Of a DNA stretch of 64,000 nucleotides, positions 23,862 through 36,280 are shown piece after piece. The translations under genes and the position numbers were made by a program. The notes below the pieces were generated by a model. The model worked only from the letters and a program-made list of their open reading frames with translations. It did not search any database and was not told the DNA's origin. This DNA comes from Mantis religiosa (Eukaryota; Arthropoda; Insecta; Mantodea; Mantidae), in the NCBI GenBank assembly GCA_030765055.1, contig CM060953.1:191773147-191837146 (forward strand). The letters run 5' to 3'. Position 1 is the stretch's first letter. Each line of letters begins with the position of its first letter.

Positions 23862-25150
23862 CGAGTGCTGTTCAATAAAGAATAATCACAATTTCCTTTT
23901 GACAACGTACCTTAACTCATTCTCATAATTTTGATGGTCCTTCTCAAAATAGCCTCCCCTGAATGCGATGCACTTGTCCCAGCGTTTCTGCCAGTCTTCA
24001 AAGACACGCTGCAAACCATTTTTGAGAGATCCTTCAAAATCGCCTTCACCACTGCTTCTGATGATGGATAATGCCTCCCACGAAGGCGTTTCTTCAAGTT
24101 AGGGAATAGAAAAAAGTCACATGGAGTTAATGCGGACTATAGGGAGGGTGAGGGATGCACTTCACGTTGATTTTTGCAAGATATTCAGCGAAAACATTGG
24201 CAATATGTGGCCGCGCATTATCGTGGTACAGCATCCAGCCTGCTTCACGGAAATGTGTCTTTTGCGCCTGATATGGACTTGCATTGTTTTCAGGACATCC
24301 CTGTAGTATTGTACAGTTACTGATGTGTGTGCAGGTACAACATGCTGATAAACCATTCCATGAATTCAAAGATTGAGATGACCATAACTTTCCCAGCAGA
24401 AGCTACCACTGCTTTTTTGGGGGGTTGGTGATGAAGGAGATTTCCACACTGAGCTTTGCTATTTGCTCTCAGGATCAAAATGATGTAGTCAAGTTTCATC
24501 AACTGTGATTACGTTAGAAAGAAACTCCGGATCTTCCTCTAACATTAACTTTAACTGCATGCAGACCTGCATGTGAATGTCCTTTTGTTCGGGAATCAAC
24601 AGTCTTGGAACCCATCGCGCACAAACACGTCTCATGTGTAATGTTTCTGTCACTAACGTGTGGGTGACACACAAGGAAATGTTCAGTATTTCAGAAAGTG
24701 ATCTTAAGGTAATTCGTGGATCATCTCTCACAATGGCAGCAGCAGTGTTGATGTTTTCTTCCGTAAGAGCAGTAACTGGAGCACCGGGTCCGCCTTCCTT
24801 TGAGATTAATTGTCTCCCCTCTTTAAACATTTTAAAGCACCTTCTAGCTGTGCTGTAGGGAAGAATAGACTCTCCATAGATCTCTTGTAACATTGTATCG
24901 GCCTCAACTGAAGATTTGTGGAGACGAAAGCAGAATTTCAAAGCCGCATATTGTTCCTCGCGTGTTACCTCCATTGCAGCGGTAGGCGATACTGAACATG
25001 TCTGAACTTGCCTGGTTCTCACAAGCGGGAACCAGGAGTACCAACAACGAAACTACTACGGCTTGTTTGTTTCACATTAAGCTAAGAGAATACAATAAAG
25101 TTGAATTTTAGTGCGAAAAATTTTGACTGATATTCTTTCTTGACCAGTCA
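23862..25150 (-). mobile_element. Mariner family 1, copy D
   Basis: Minus-strand copy. The left end (element 3' end) is CGAGTGCTGTTCAATAAAG after TA at 23860-23861. The right end (element 5' end) is eroded (TATTCTTTCTTGACCAGTC). Full-length internal organisation. Confidence 0.9.
23922..24974 (-). pseudogene. Mariner transposase, family 1, copy D (broken)
   Basis: The ATG at 24972-24974 begins MEVTREEQYAALKFCF. The frame stays open for about 160 codons to the first catalytic Asp (ITVDET, near 24490), the longest uninterrupted N-terminus of the five copies. The catalytic core then shifts frame. YHDNARPHIA (second Asp) is readable in a frame at 24127-24369, which ends at SPH where other copies have SPDLAPCD; a 1-bp loss there shifts the third Asp out of frame. 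The C-terminal part (KKRLRGRHYPSSEA) lies at 23912-24097. Confidence 0.9.
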
Positions 25151-25865
25151 AGAAACACCACAGTTTGTAGTAATACAAATGAATAACTTCCATGTTGTTA
25201 CTTCGGTTAATTGCAGTTTAAGTGATGCCAATATAACTTTGTTTAATCTTAATAACCAATATACACAAAACTACAAACATAACAAATGAAAACTAAAGCA
25301 AGATTTTGTTACTAACCCAAGACGGGAATTAGAAAGAACAGATATAATACGAACTTGATGTTCCTTTGTTATTTTGTGAGGCCGTGGAAATGTAATTACT
25401 CTTGCTCTTACCTATTTACAAGCTCCTACAATTAACACCGACAGGTATAAGTAGTTTTGCGAGGTTTTGTAGGCCTTACAGAAAATTAAATAATCATTTA
25501 TGAGAAATAGACATATAATTTCGCTTTTCCTTTCTTGTTTCAGGTAGGTGAAGTATCCATCAGGGTGGCACAGCTCGTTGGAAAGTTATATTTAGCCCTA
25601 GCACGTGGTGGCAGCCTTCTCTAAACCGACTACAGTAAGCTGACTCTCCCGGTTTCATCAGTGACAAGCCGTCTCTGAGCACCCTTTACCGACTTCTCCG
25701 CATCCGCATCCACACATAGCTTGATCCCGTACAGTACTTTACTGCTCTGTAATCAATAAAGATTGGAGTTATATGCACTATAAGGTCTAAAATATGCATG
25801 CAATTATGCTGTAAAAATGTTTAAAATGTGCACTAAATTATGCTCTATTTTAAACTTTTTTTTTT
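25151..25865. other. Unassigned sequence
   Basis: Low-copy-looking. A GC-richer stretch at 25555-25760 ends with AATAAAG and might be the 3' end of an unknown retroelement or transcript, but no coding or splice evidence is convincing. Confidence 0.45.
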
Positions 25866-27830
25866 TTAAATTTAAGACGTAAAACGTTAATTTATATCGG
25901 ACGATGTATGAAATTGGTGAAATGATTCTCAAATGAGTCCAGGACACATTGACTTAGAGTTACCAGACATTCCTCTTTCGGGATAAGAGAAAACCTCCAA
26001 CGTTAAGTCATATCTGACGATGAATGAAATGATGTACAAATGTGTACAGGGTACATAGAGCTTAGAGTTAGTAGACATTCATCTTTCAGGATAAGAGAAA
26101 ACCTCCAACGTTAAGTCATATCGGACGATGAATGAAATGATGTTCAAATGAGTACAGAGTACATAGAACTTAGAGTTACCAGACATTCATCATTCAGGAT
26201 AAGGGAAAACCTCCAACGTTAAGTCATATCTGACGATGAATGAAATGACGTTCAAATGAGTACAGGATACATAGAGCTTAGAGTTACCAGACATTCATCT
26301 TTCAGGATAAGGGAAAACCTCCAACGTTAAGTCATATCGAACGATGAATGAAATGATGTTCAAATGAGTACAGAGTACATAAAACTTAGAGTTACCAGAC
26401 ATTCATCATTCAGGATAAGGGAAAACCTCCAACGTTAAGTCATATCTGACGATGAATGAAATGATGTTCAAATAAGTACAGGATACATAGAGCTTAGAGT
26501 TACCAGACATTCATCTTTCAGTATAAGAGAAAACCTCCAACGTTAAGTCATATCGGACGATGAATGAAATGATGTTCAAATGAGTACAGGATACATAGAG
26601 CTTAGAGTTACCAGACATTCATCTTTCAGGATAAGGAAAAACCTCAAAAATTAAGTCATATCGGACGATGAATGAAATGATGTTCAAATGAGTACAGGGT
26701 ACATAAAGCTTAGAGTTACCAGACATTCATCTTTCAGGATAAGAGAAAACCTACTACGTTAAGTCATATCAGACGATGAATGAAATAATGTTCAAATGAG
26801 TACAGAGTACATAGAACTTAGAGTTACCAGACATTCATCATTCAGGATAAGGGAAAACCTCCAACGTTAAGTCATATCTGACGATGAATGAAATGATGTT
26901 CAAATGAGTACAGAGTACATAGAACTTAGAGTTACCAGACATTCATCATTCAGGATAAGGGAAAACCTCCAACGTTAAGTCATATCTGACGATGAATGAA
27001 ATGACGTTCAAATGAGTACAGGATACATAGAGCTTAGAGTTACCAGACATCCATCTTTCAGGATAAGGGAAAACCTCCAACGTTAAGTCATATCGAACGA
27101 TGAATGAAATGATGTTCAAATGAGTACAGAGTACATAGAACTTAGAGTTACCAGACATTCATCATTCAGGATAAGGGAAAACCTCCAACGTTAAGTCATA
27201 TCTGACGATGAATGAAATGATGTTCAAATAAGTACAGGATACATAGAGCTTAGAGTTACCAGACATTCATCTTTCATTATAAGAGAAAACCTCCAACGTT
27301 AAGTCATATCGGACGATGAATGAAATGATGTTCAAATGAGTACAGGATACATAGAGCTTAGAGTTACCAGACATTCATCTTTCAGGATAAGGAAAAACCT
27401 CAAAAGTTAAGTCATATCGGACGATGAATGAAATGATGTTCAAATGAGTACAGGGTACATAAAGCTTAGAGTTACCAGACATTCAACTTTCAGGATAAGA
27501 GAAAACCTACTACGTTAAGTCATATCAGACGATGAATGAAATGATGTTCAAATGAGTACAGGATACATAAAGCTTAGAGTTACCAGACATTCATCTTTCA
27601 GGATAAGGAAAAACCTCAAAAGTTAAGTCATATCGGACGATGAATGAAATGATGTTCAAATGAGTACAGGATACATAGAGCTTAGAGCTACCAGAGATTC
27701 ATCTTTCAGGTTAAGGTAAAACCCTGGAAAAAGCCTTATCTATTTAATTCACTCTGACCGAATTTTGTACGCGTAACCGCTTGTCTAGGAGCTAGACACA
27801 CTATCACTTACGTTATAGAGGATTGTCCCA
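25866..27830 (-). mobile_element. SINE1 copy e with about 17 units and decayed head
   Basis: Minus strand: decayed tRNA-like head at about 27720-27830, then about seventeen 108-bp units, ending at 25866 in the SINE1 3' end. The unit nearest the 3' end (about 25900-25930) keeps the longer ancestral form (an extra GGTGAAATG-like insertion, as in the single copy at 36036); internal units lack it. A 7-unit higher-order period of 756 bp is visible. Confidence 0.88.
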
Positions 27831-28588
27831 AAACGTGCATTTCCTATAAAATGTGGATGTGAAATGCAATCATTCCTCTACCTGATAGAGAAAAAGTAAT
27901 CTATTCATTTAAAATTTGAGTCATTTGAGAATATCTGACGAGGGGCTGTCCTCAAGCTTTGGAATGTAGAAGCAAAGTTCATAAAACAGGGTCGGAAATT
28001 TAAATAGGTGTGGCGAAATCGTTAGAGAATAAACATTGTGATGACTTGGTGACGTATGTGAAAACATCATCACTAAGCAGTTGTGTCTCCTTTGCCCTGC
28101 TGATTGATGAGCAGTCAGCAGTACCATTTCCGTTTCTCCATTTACAGGAAGCCTCGTGCGACATTGTCGGCTTTTGAATCACTCTTCACAAAGAAACGCT
28201 TCCGCTTAAACCTTTCTACCTAGCATTTGTTTGACGTCAACAATGTATCACGAATGTACTGTTATTCATAAAACTTTGGTTACGTACGAATATTTACGTA
28301 GATGATGGACTCTGCCAGCTGCTGAATCTGTCTGAAGAGGTTCCAATCATCTCAGAAGTCATTAAAGATATAGGGAAGTCGAGATACTCCACAATTCGAT
28401 TTTCCATCTTCTCTGTGAGGAAATTTAAATTTTTTACCAACTTGGACACTTAAATTGTGAAATAAAATATGCCAGTACATAACCACACCATTATATTACT
28501 TTCTTTTACAGCTACAATGTCCCGATTTCCTCAGAAACCAACAGTTTTAAAACCTTAAATTAAAAAGGAAAATAATTTTCAAGGCGTA
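27831..28588. other. Unassigned sequence
   Basis: No recognised domain in the overlapping 60-68 codon minus-strand frames at 27921-28182. Ends at the TA preceding a mariner TIR. Confidence 0.5.
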
Positions 28589-28656
28589 CGAGGGTGGTTT
28601 GAAAAGTTTCCGACCTGATAAAGATACAATACATTTTTTCAGAATTTTTCATTATT

Positions 28657-31600
28657 CAACATAGTCTCCTTGTAACTCTACACACTCCTCCCAGCGATGT
28701 TCCTATCTCTGCAACCCGTCCAAATAGTACTCGGCGTTTTTCAACATAGTCTCCTTGTAACTCTACACACTCCTCCCAGCGATGCTCCCATCTCTGTAAC
28801 CCGTCCAAATAGTACTCGGCGTTTTTCAACATAGTCTCCTTGTAACTCTACACACTCCTCCCAGCGATGCTCCCATCTCTGCAACCCGTCCAAATAGTAC
28901 TCGGCGTTTTTCAACATAGTCTCCTTGTAACTCTACACACTCCTCCCAGCGATGCTCCCATCTCTGTAACCCGTCCAAATAGTACTCGGCGTTTTTCAAC
29001 ATAGTCTCCTTGTAACTCTACACACTCCTCCCAGCGATGTTCCCATCTCTGTAACCCGTCCAAATAGTACTCGTCGTTTTTCAACATAGTCTCCTTGTAA
29101 CTCTACACACTCCTCCCAGCGATGCTCCCATCTCTGTAACCCGTCCAAATAGTACTCGTCGTTTTTCAACATAGTCTCCTTGTAACTCTACACACTCCTC
29201 CCAGCGATGTTCCCATCTCTGTAACCCGTCCAAATAGTACTCGGCGTTTTTCAACATAGTCTCCTTGTAACTCTACACACTCCTCCCAGCGATGCTCCCA
29301 TCTCTGTAACCCGTCCAAATAGTACTCGTCGTTTTTCAACATAGTCTCCTTGTAACTCTACACACTCCTCCCAGCGATGTTCCCATCTCTGTAACCCGTC
29401 CAAATAGTACTCGGCGTTTTTCAACATAGTGTCCTTGTAACTCTATACACTTCTCCCAGCGATGCTCCCATCTCTGTAACCCGTCCAAACAGTACTCGGC
29501 GTTTTTTAACATAGTCTTCTTGTAACTGTACACACTTCTCCCAGCGATGCTCCCATCTCTGTAACCCGTCCAAATAGTACTCGGCGTTTTTCAACATAGT
29601 CTCCTTGTAACTCTAAACACTTCTCCCAGCGATGCTCCCATCTCTGTAACCCGTCCAAATAGTACTCGGCGTTTTTCAACATAGGCTCCTTGTAACTCTA
29701 CACACTCCTCCCAGCGATGTTCCCATCTCTGTAACACGTCCAAATAGTACTCGGCGTTTTTCAACATAGTCTCCTTGTAACTCTACACACTCCTCCCAGC
29801 GATGCTCTCATCTCTGTAACACGTCCAAATAGTACTCGGCGTTTTTCAACATAGTCTCCTTGTAACTCTACACACTCCTCCCAGCGATGTTCCCATCTCT
29901 GTAACACGTCCAAATAGTACTCGGCGTTTTTCAACATAGTCTCCTTGTAACTCTACACACTTCTCCCAGCGATGCTCCCATCTCTGTAACCCGTCCAAAC
30001 AGTACTCGGCGTTTTTTCAGCATAGTCTCCCTGTAACTCTACACACTTCTCCCAGCGATGCTCCCATCTCTGTAACCCGTCCAAATAGTACTCGGCGTTT
30101 TTCAACATAGTGTCCTTGTAACTCTACACACTTCTCCCAGCGATGCTCCCGTCTCTGTAACCCGTCCAAATAGTACTCGGCGTTTTTTAACATAGTCTTC
30201 TTGTAACTGTACACACTTCTCCCAGTGATGCTCCCATCTCTGTAACCCGTCCAAATAGTACTCGGCGTTTTTTCAGCATAGTCTCCCTGTAACTCTACAC
30301 ACTCCTCCCAGCGATGCTCCCATCTCTGTAACACCAAATAGTACTCGGCGTTTTTCAACATAGTCTCCTTGTAACTCTACACACTCCTCCCAGCGATGTT
30401 CCCATCTCTGTAACCCGTCCAAATAGTACTCGGCGTTTTTCAACATAGTCTCCTTGTAACTCTACACACTTCTTTCAGCGATGCTCCCATCTCTGTAACT
30501 CCAAATAGTACTCGGCGTTTTTCAACATAGTCTCCTTGTAACTCTACACACTTCTCCCAGCGATGCTCCCATCTCTGTAACCCGTCCAAATAGTACTCGG
30601 CGTTTTTCCACATAGTGTCCTTGTAACTCTACACACTTCTCCCAGCAATGCTCCCATCTCTGTAACACCAAATAGTACTCGGCGTTTTTCAACATATTCT
30701 CCTTGTAACTCTACACACTCCTCCCAGCGATGTTCCCATCTCTGTAACCCGTCCAAATAGTACTCGGCGTTTTTCAACATAGTCTCCTTGTAACTCTACA
30801 CACTTCTTTCAGCGATGCTCCCATCTCTGTAACCCGTCCAAATAGTACTCGGCGTTTTTCCACATAGTGTCCTTGTAACTCTACACACTTCTCCCAGCAA
30901 TGCTCCCATCTCTGTAACACCAAATAGTACTCGGCGTTTTTCAACATAGTCTCCTTGTAACTCTACACACTTCTCCCAGCGATGCTCCCATCTCTGTAAC
31001 TCCAAATAGTACTCGGCGTTTTTCAACATAGTCTCATTGTAACTCTACATGCTTCTCCCAGCGCTGTTCTATCTCTGTAACCCGTCCAAATAGTACTCGG
31101 CGTTTTTCAGCATAGTCTCCTTGTAACTCTACATAATTCTCCCAGCGATGCTCCCATCTCTGTAACCCGTCCAAATAGTACTCGGCGTTTTTCAACATAG
31201 TCTCCTTGTAACTCTACACACTTCTCCCAGCGATGCTCCCATCTCTGTAACCCGTCCAAATAGTACTCGTCGTTTTTGAACATAGTCTCCTTGTAACTCT
31301 ACACACTTCTCCCAGTGATGCTCCCATCTCTGTAACCCGTCCAAATAGTACTCGCCGTTTTTCAGCATAGTCTCCTTGTAACTCTACACACTACACCCAG
31401 CGATGTTCCCATCTCTGTAACCCGTTCAAATAGTACTCGCCGTTTTTCAACATAGTCTCCTTGTAACTCTACACACTTCTCCCAGCAATGCTCTCATCTC
31501 TGTAACCCGTCCAAATAGTACTCGGAGTTTTTGAACATAGTCTCCTTGTAACTCTATACACTTCTCCCAGCGATGTTCCCATCTCTGTAACCCGTTCAAA

Positions 31601-33065
31601 TAGTACTCGCGTTTTTCAACATAGTCTCCTTGTAACTCTACGCACTTCTCACAGTGATGCTCCCATCTCTGTAACCCGTCCAAATAGTACTCGGCGTTTT
31701 TCAACATAGTCTCCTTGTAACTCTACATACTTCTCCAAGCGATGCTCTAATCTCTGTAACCCGTCCAAATAGTACTCGCCGTTTTTCAACATAGTCTCCT
31801 TGTAACTCTACACACTTCTCCAAGCGAAGCTCGCATCTCTGTAACCCGTCCAAATAGTACTCGGCGTTTTTCAACATAGTCTCCTTGTAACTCTACACAC
31901 TTCTCCCAGTGATGTTCCCATCTCTGTAACCCGTCCAAATAGTACTCGGCGTTTTTCAACATAGTCTCCTTGTAACTCTACACACTTCTCCCAGCGATGC
32001 TGTCATCTCTGTAACCCGTCCAAATAGTACTCGGCGTTTTTCAACATAGACTCCTTGTAACTCTACACACTTCTCCCAGCGATGTTCCCATCTCTGTAAC
32101 CCGTCCAAATAGTACTCGGCGTTTTTCAACATAGTCTCCTCATAACTCTACACACTTCTCCCAGCGATGCTCCCATCTCTGTAACCCGTCCAAATAGTAC
32201 TCGCCGTTTTTCAACATAGTCTCCTTGTAACTCTACACACTTCTCCCAGCGATGCTCTCATCTCTGTAACCCGTCCAAATAATACTCGGCGTTTTTCAAC
32301 ATAGTCTCCTTGTAGCTCTACACACTCCTCCCAGCGATGCTCCCATCTCTGTAACTCGTCCGAATAGTACTCGGCGTTTTTCAGCATAGTCTCCTTGTAA
32401 CTCTACACACTTCTCCCAGCGATGCTCTCATCTCTGTAACCCGTCCAAATAATACTCGGCGTTTTTCAACATAGTCTCCTTGTAACTCTACACACTTCTC
32501 CCAGCGATGCTCTCATCTCTGTAACCCGTCCAAATAATACTCGGCGTTTTTCAACATAGTCTCCTTGTAGCTCTACACACTTCTCCCAGCGATGCTCTCA
32601 TCTCTGTAACCCGTCCAAATAATACTCGGCGTTTTTCAACATAGTCTCCTTGTAACTCTACACACTTCTCCCAGCGATGCTCTCATCTCTGTAACCCGTC
32701 CAAATAATACTCGGCGTTTTTCAACATAGTCTCCTTGTAACTCTACACACTTCTCCCAGCGATGCCCTCATCTCTGTAACCCGTCCAAATAGTACTCGGC
32801 GTTTTTCAACATAGTCTCCTTGTAGCTCTACACACTTCTCCCAGCGATGCTCTCATCTCTGTAACCCGTCCAAATAATACTCGGCGTTTTTCAACATAGT
32901 CTCCTTGTAACTCTACACACTTCTCCCAGCGATGCTCTCATCTCTGTAACCCGTCCAAATAGTACTCAGCGTTTTTCAACATAGTCTCCTTGTAACTCTA
33001 CACACTTCTCCCAACGATGCTCCCTACTCTGTAACCCGTCCAAATAGTACTCGGCGTTTTTCTCT
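28657..33065 (-). repeat. 85-bp tandem array, about 52 units, from mariner C-terminal codons
   Basis: Period 85 bp (CAACATAG at 28657, 28742 and so on). The reverse complement of each unit reads, in one frame, NAEYYLDGLQRWEHRWEKC. Sub-types cluster: units with CTCCTCCCAGCG on the left third, TTCTCCCAGCG to the right, ACCAAATAG deletions around 30300-31010, and AATAATACTCGG around 32270-32880. This indicates local block duplications. The array opens immediately after the NNYFAEKN-coding segment at about 33066. Confidence 0.95.
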
Positions 33066-33437
33066 GCGAAATAATTGTTCACGAAGGTGATTGCCTATTC
33101 AATTGACGAAAACCTCTGTCCTCCGAGCGCAATTTTCAGATGAGGGAACAAAAAGAAGTCGCTTGGGGCTAGATCTGGTGAGTCAAGCAGTCCAAACAGT
33201 AATTCGTAGATTTTCGCCATTGTAACCGCTGAGATGTGAGACGGTGCTTTGTTTTGGTGAACCAGGATTTTCTTTTTCTACAAATTTGGCCCGTTTCCCA
33301 CCAGCTTTAATGTAAGCTTCTCAAGTATTGATGCGTGGTATGCTCCTGTAATGGTTTAACCTTTTTGAAAATAATCGACTAAAGTAACTCCATGACTATC
33401 ACAAACACAATCGCCATCACTTTCCCAGCGGATCAAA
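33066..33437 (-). pseudogene. Mariner transposase, family 2, copy b (catalytic remnant)
   Basis: Reverse-strand remnant covering the segment from the second catalytic position to the start of the C-terminus. The LAPSDFFLFP motif (third Asp) is clear at about 33135-33170. The codon matching the second Asp is AAC (Asn). Spacing is again 30 residues, as in copy a. Frame breaks and a premature stop before the NNYFAEKN segment are present. The HTH domain and first Asp are lost. Confidence 0.85.
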
Positions 33438-33633
33438 AGGACCAATGTCCCACGTACGTTCACTGCTATTTGTAAATACATGCATTTTTACTACTGCATC
33501 CAGCACAAATCCAACATGAAGCTTTATTAATTAAATATAACAAGCGCAAATTCTTCACTCAATCAATTGCAATAAATAAAAATATCTCTTATAGCTGCCA
33601 AATTCTTGGTAATGCCTGATTACAGTCTTTATA

Positions 33634-33849
33634 GTGGATATGATTTCTGCCTCCCTTTTACCAGATGCCAGGGCAGATTTCCGTACAATTAAACGCCATG
33701 ATGGTTGGAAATCCTCGACGGTTGCCGAGGGCTATATACAAAATTCCATAGAGAACAAAAAGAAGATTGCAGCACAAATTCTCCCTACATTGTCAGCTAT
33801 TTCAAAACCAAACAATGGGCTCATTGTAAATCATGTAAAGAATAATTGA
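33634..33849 (+). pseudogene. Tyrosine-recombinase C-terminal fragment (Crypton-like)
   Basis: A 72-codon open segment with no in-frame ATG at its edge. It contains TIKRHDGWKSSTVAEGYI followed by a Lys-rich NSIENKK stretch. The HxGW...Y arrangement matches the end of the tyrosine recombinase catalytic domain, where the Trp/His and the nucleophilic Tyr lie. From general knowledge of the families, the RH-GWKSSTVAEGY wording is closest to Crypton-type elements in animals. The earlier catalytic Arg and most of the domain are missing. It sits between a mariner end and a Harbinger-like element. Confidence 0.6.
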
Positions 33850-34208
33850 ATTACCACTTCCTGCGCCCAGGAATACTTATTTCAAATTATAATATTTGTG
33901 CAATCAACGCCTCAGTTTTCCACTGCCTCTTTTATGCAGAATGTTGTTTCCTAAGAATTATGTTGTCAGCACTGATGCTACGCAAGACAAATGAAACCCG
34001 ATGAATATCATAAACATGTGAAAGGAAAAACAATACCATATGTTTGTATATAACCTATGATGTATCTTCAAATATTCAGGAATGTCTAGAAATAGTGTAT
34101 GCTGCACGGAATAAGGGATTTTTTGGAAGGTCTCGGCCTGCGGCCTAGTTCTGGAATCACACCTTCTCAAAAAATTAGTTCATTTTAACTTTTGTGTCAT
34201 AAATATGT
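33850..34208. other. Unassigned sequence
   Basis: AT-rich. A 70-codon minus-strand frame (33958-34170) is unrecognised. Confidence 0.45.
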
Positions 34209-34211
34209 TTA

Positions 34212-35941
34212 GGGCCTGTATTACGATCTCCGGTTAATAGCAGATGTTTGTTACCTTTCAGTTATCAGCAACCATTAGTTAGGTTCAGTTCCTCGTATTA
34301 CGAACTCGATGTACCTGAAGGTTTGTTATCCTGTGTATTATGGTGTAATGTAAACGGTTGGCAATATTTTCCACTAGAATTTTACCGTGTTTGCAACGCC
34401 ATCTTGTGTTTAGAATTTCAATTGGCGGTAAAACACATGTAGTATCATCAGGCGTCTTGTTTTAACTTATTAGCTGCTTTCCGTATCTTTCGGTGGTATT
34501 TTCATTAATAGTTCATCCGCAATAAGGCCTAGCATAGTTCGTTTACAGTTTAGATTTTTCCATAGCGTTAGATTCTTTATCATAGCGTTAGGTTAGTGTT
34601 TTAGGTTATATAGGTTCCCTTAAATTAGTGTTATTATAGATTAGGTGAGATATATGGAACATATATGGAATGCCTTGGTAATTTATGAACACCAAGAGAT
34701 TTCCAATCATTTTTTTAAAATAAGGCCACATAACTGTTATTAATTTTGATAAAAGTACTGCACAAATATAATTTGACTAAAATCATTTGGTTAGTAGTTT
34801 ATCCTCGTGAATAAATCACCTCTTCTTATATAAATTATCATTTCACAGAGGTATATGCAAAGGGGGAAGGTCTACAAATTACAAGTCATCCATGAATAAA
34901 AGCAAGGTTATAAAATATGCATTCTGGGACCAGTAACTTGGTACCTGATTTTTTTAAATATAATATGCTTGGCTAGTTCAGTCGCAGCATTGTTCCCTTG
35001 ATTGAAAAACGTAATTGAACAAATAAATGGGTTCATTTAACTACCACAGGATACAAGATGGGTAGGTTTTAACATTTCTTTACGTGTGCATTTCGCAGCA
35101 AATATATTTATGTACTGCATTTGCACAATCTATAGTAGGTACGGCAAGAATCATAAGTAATATTTCAACTTGCATTGATACAGCGCTCACACTGCATAAA
35201 TCGCAATATAATTAGCGAATAGTATTCATTAAGGCACATTGTAGGGCAAAACTATTATGGTATTGTACATATAAGTAGCTACATTGCATGTGTGAACAGC
35301 GTTTGCAATGACGATTTGGACATCGATACAAGTTACATAACCTAACAATTTGTTTTATTCACTGTTTGCTTTACAGCTTGTTACTTTCCTCTGGTAATGC
35401 TTTAACGAAGCGCAAATTAAACATTGCACCCACTATTAGAAAAATCGAATGTTCACTACTTCAGCATGTTTCTGAACATTTATACCTACCCACCTACACA
35501 TATAGGATTTCGTGTAATTTCCGGTATAGGTTTAACATGCTTTGTTTATTACATTTATGTTCGTTAAAACATAATATGGTCACATAAGATATTGCATTGC
35601 TTGCAACACGTCACTGACACCATGGGACACTAGAAATTATCATTCCATAACCTCTTACGTCAAGTTACCTAATACTCCTGTGGTTTATTTTATGTTCAAC
35701 ATGTCAATCTTTCAGCATTGTAATTCTGTTAGCTTTTCTTCTATTAAATAAATACTGTGCCAACATTTCATCCTCAGAATCGCTGTCAACATTCAATCTG
35801 GCCTGGAGGTACGCCATTTTACTTTTTGTGTGCGAAGGTAAACTCCAAGTTATCTCACTAACCCCTTCTCGAGGTGAGGGTTAGTTTACCTCCAGAAATA
35901 ACTCTCAGTTAGCCCCTAACCGAAGGTCGTAATACGGGCCC
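34212..35941. mobile_element. PIF/Harbinger-like non-autonomous DNA transposon, 1,730 bp
   Basis: Left end GGGCCTGTATTACGATC and right end (reverse complement) GGGCCCGTATTACGACC form about 25-bp TIRs with three mismatches. Both ends are flanked by TTA (34209-34211 and 35942-35944), the trinucleotide target duplication typical of PIF/Harbinger. GGGCC-starting TIRs also fit that superfamily. A second CGTATTACGAACTCG sits just inside the left end (about 34293-34310), a subterminal echo of the TIR. No transposase or Myb-like frame is visible (largest about 73 codons), so it is non-autonomous. Confidence 0.82.
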
Positions 35942-36035
35942 TTAGGGAGTTTCGAAACGTTTATTTATGTTGAAATTTTGGCGATGAATTTTTGGATAGT
36001 CTACAACAACAATAATAACAACAATAATAATGATA

Positions 36036-36280
36036 TTTTTTCTTTAATTTACGTCCTCCAACGTTAAGTCAAATCGGACGATGAATGAAATGGGGGAAAT
36101 GATGCTCAAATGAGTCCGGGGTCCATGGAGTTTAGAATTACCCGATATTCGTCTTTTTAGGATAAGGGAAAGCCCCGGGCAAAAACCTTATCCAGGTATC
36201 TCACCCTGACCGAGATTCGAACTCAGGACCTCTTGAACGTGAGGCAGACATGCTACCATCCACGCTACTGAGGCGGGTAT
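36036..36280 (-). mobile_element. SINE1 copy f, single-unit, near-ancestral full-length form
   Basis: Minus strand from 36280: A-box-like TAGCGTGGATGGTAGCATG, B box GAGTTCGAATCTCGG, then the body (GGATAAGG...CCTTATCC), ending GTTGGAGGACGTAAATT. It has only one body unit and keeps a longer GGGGGAAATGATG segment that array monomers have lost. It therefore gives the unexpanded structure from which the 108-bp arrays arose. Confidence 0.9.

Larger units (their letters stand above)
28589..33437 (-). mobile_element. Mariner family 2, copy b: 5'-truncated and expanded to 4.8 kb
   Basis: Starts (element 3' end) with TIR CGAGGGTGGTTTGAAAAG at 28589 after TA at 28587-28588. About 65 bp of 3' UTR, then about 52 tandem 85-bp units, then the transposase catalytic region to about 33437, where homology stops. 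The N-terminal half and 5' TIR are missing. It is the same family as 13028-15390, which ends in the same 85-bp array. Confidence 0.9.

Noticed and set aside
25540..25760. Possible exon (TTTCAG before GTAGGTG, later AATAAAG)
   Set aside because: A splice-like sequence and a polyadenylation-like hexamer are too weak without an open frame or a second exon.
29336..31707. Short ORFs reading LKNAEYYLDGLQRWEH in the 85-bp array
   Set aside because: Frame-rotating fragments of the transposase C-terminus; not genes.
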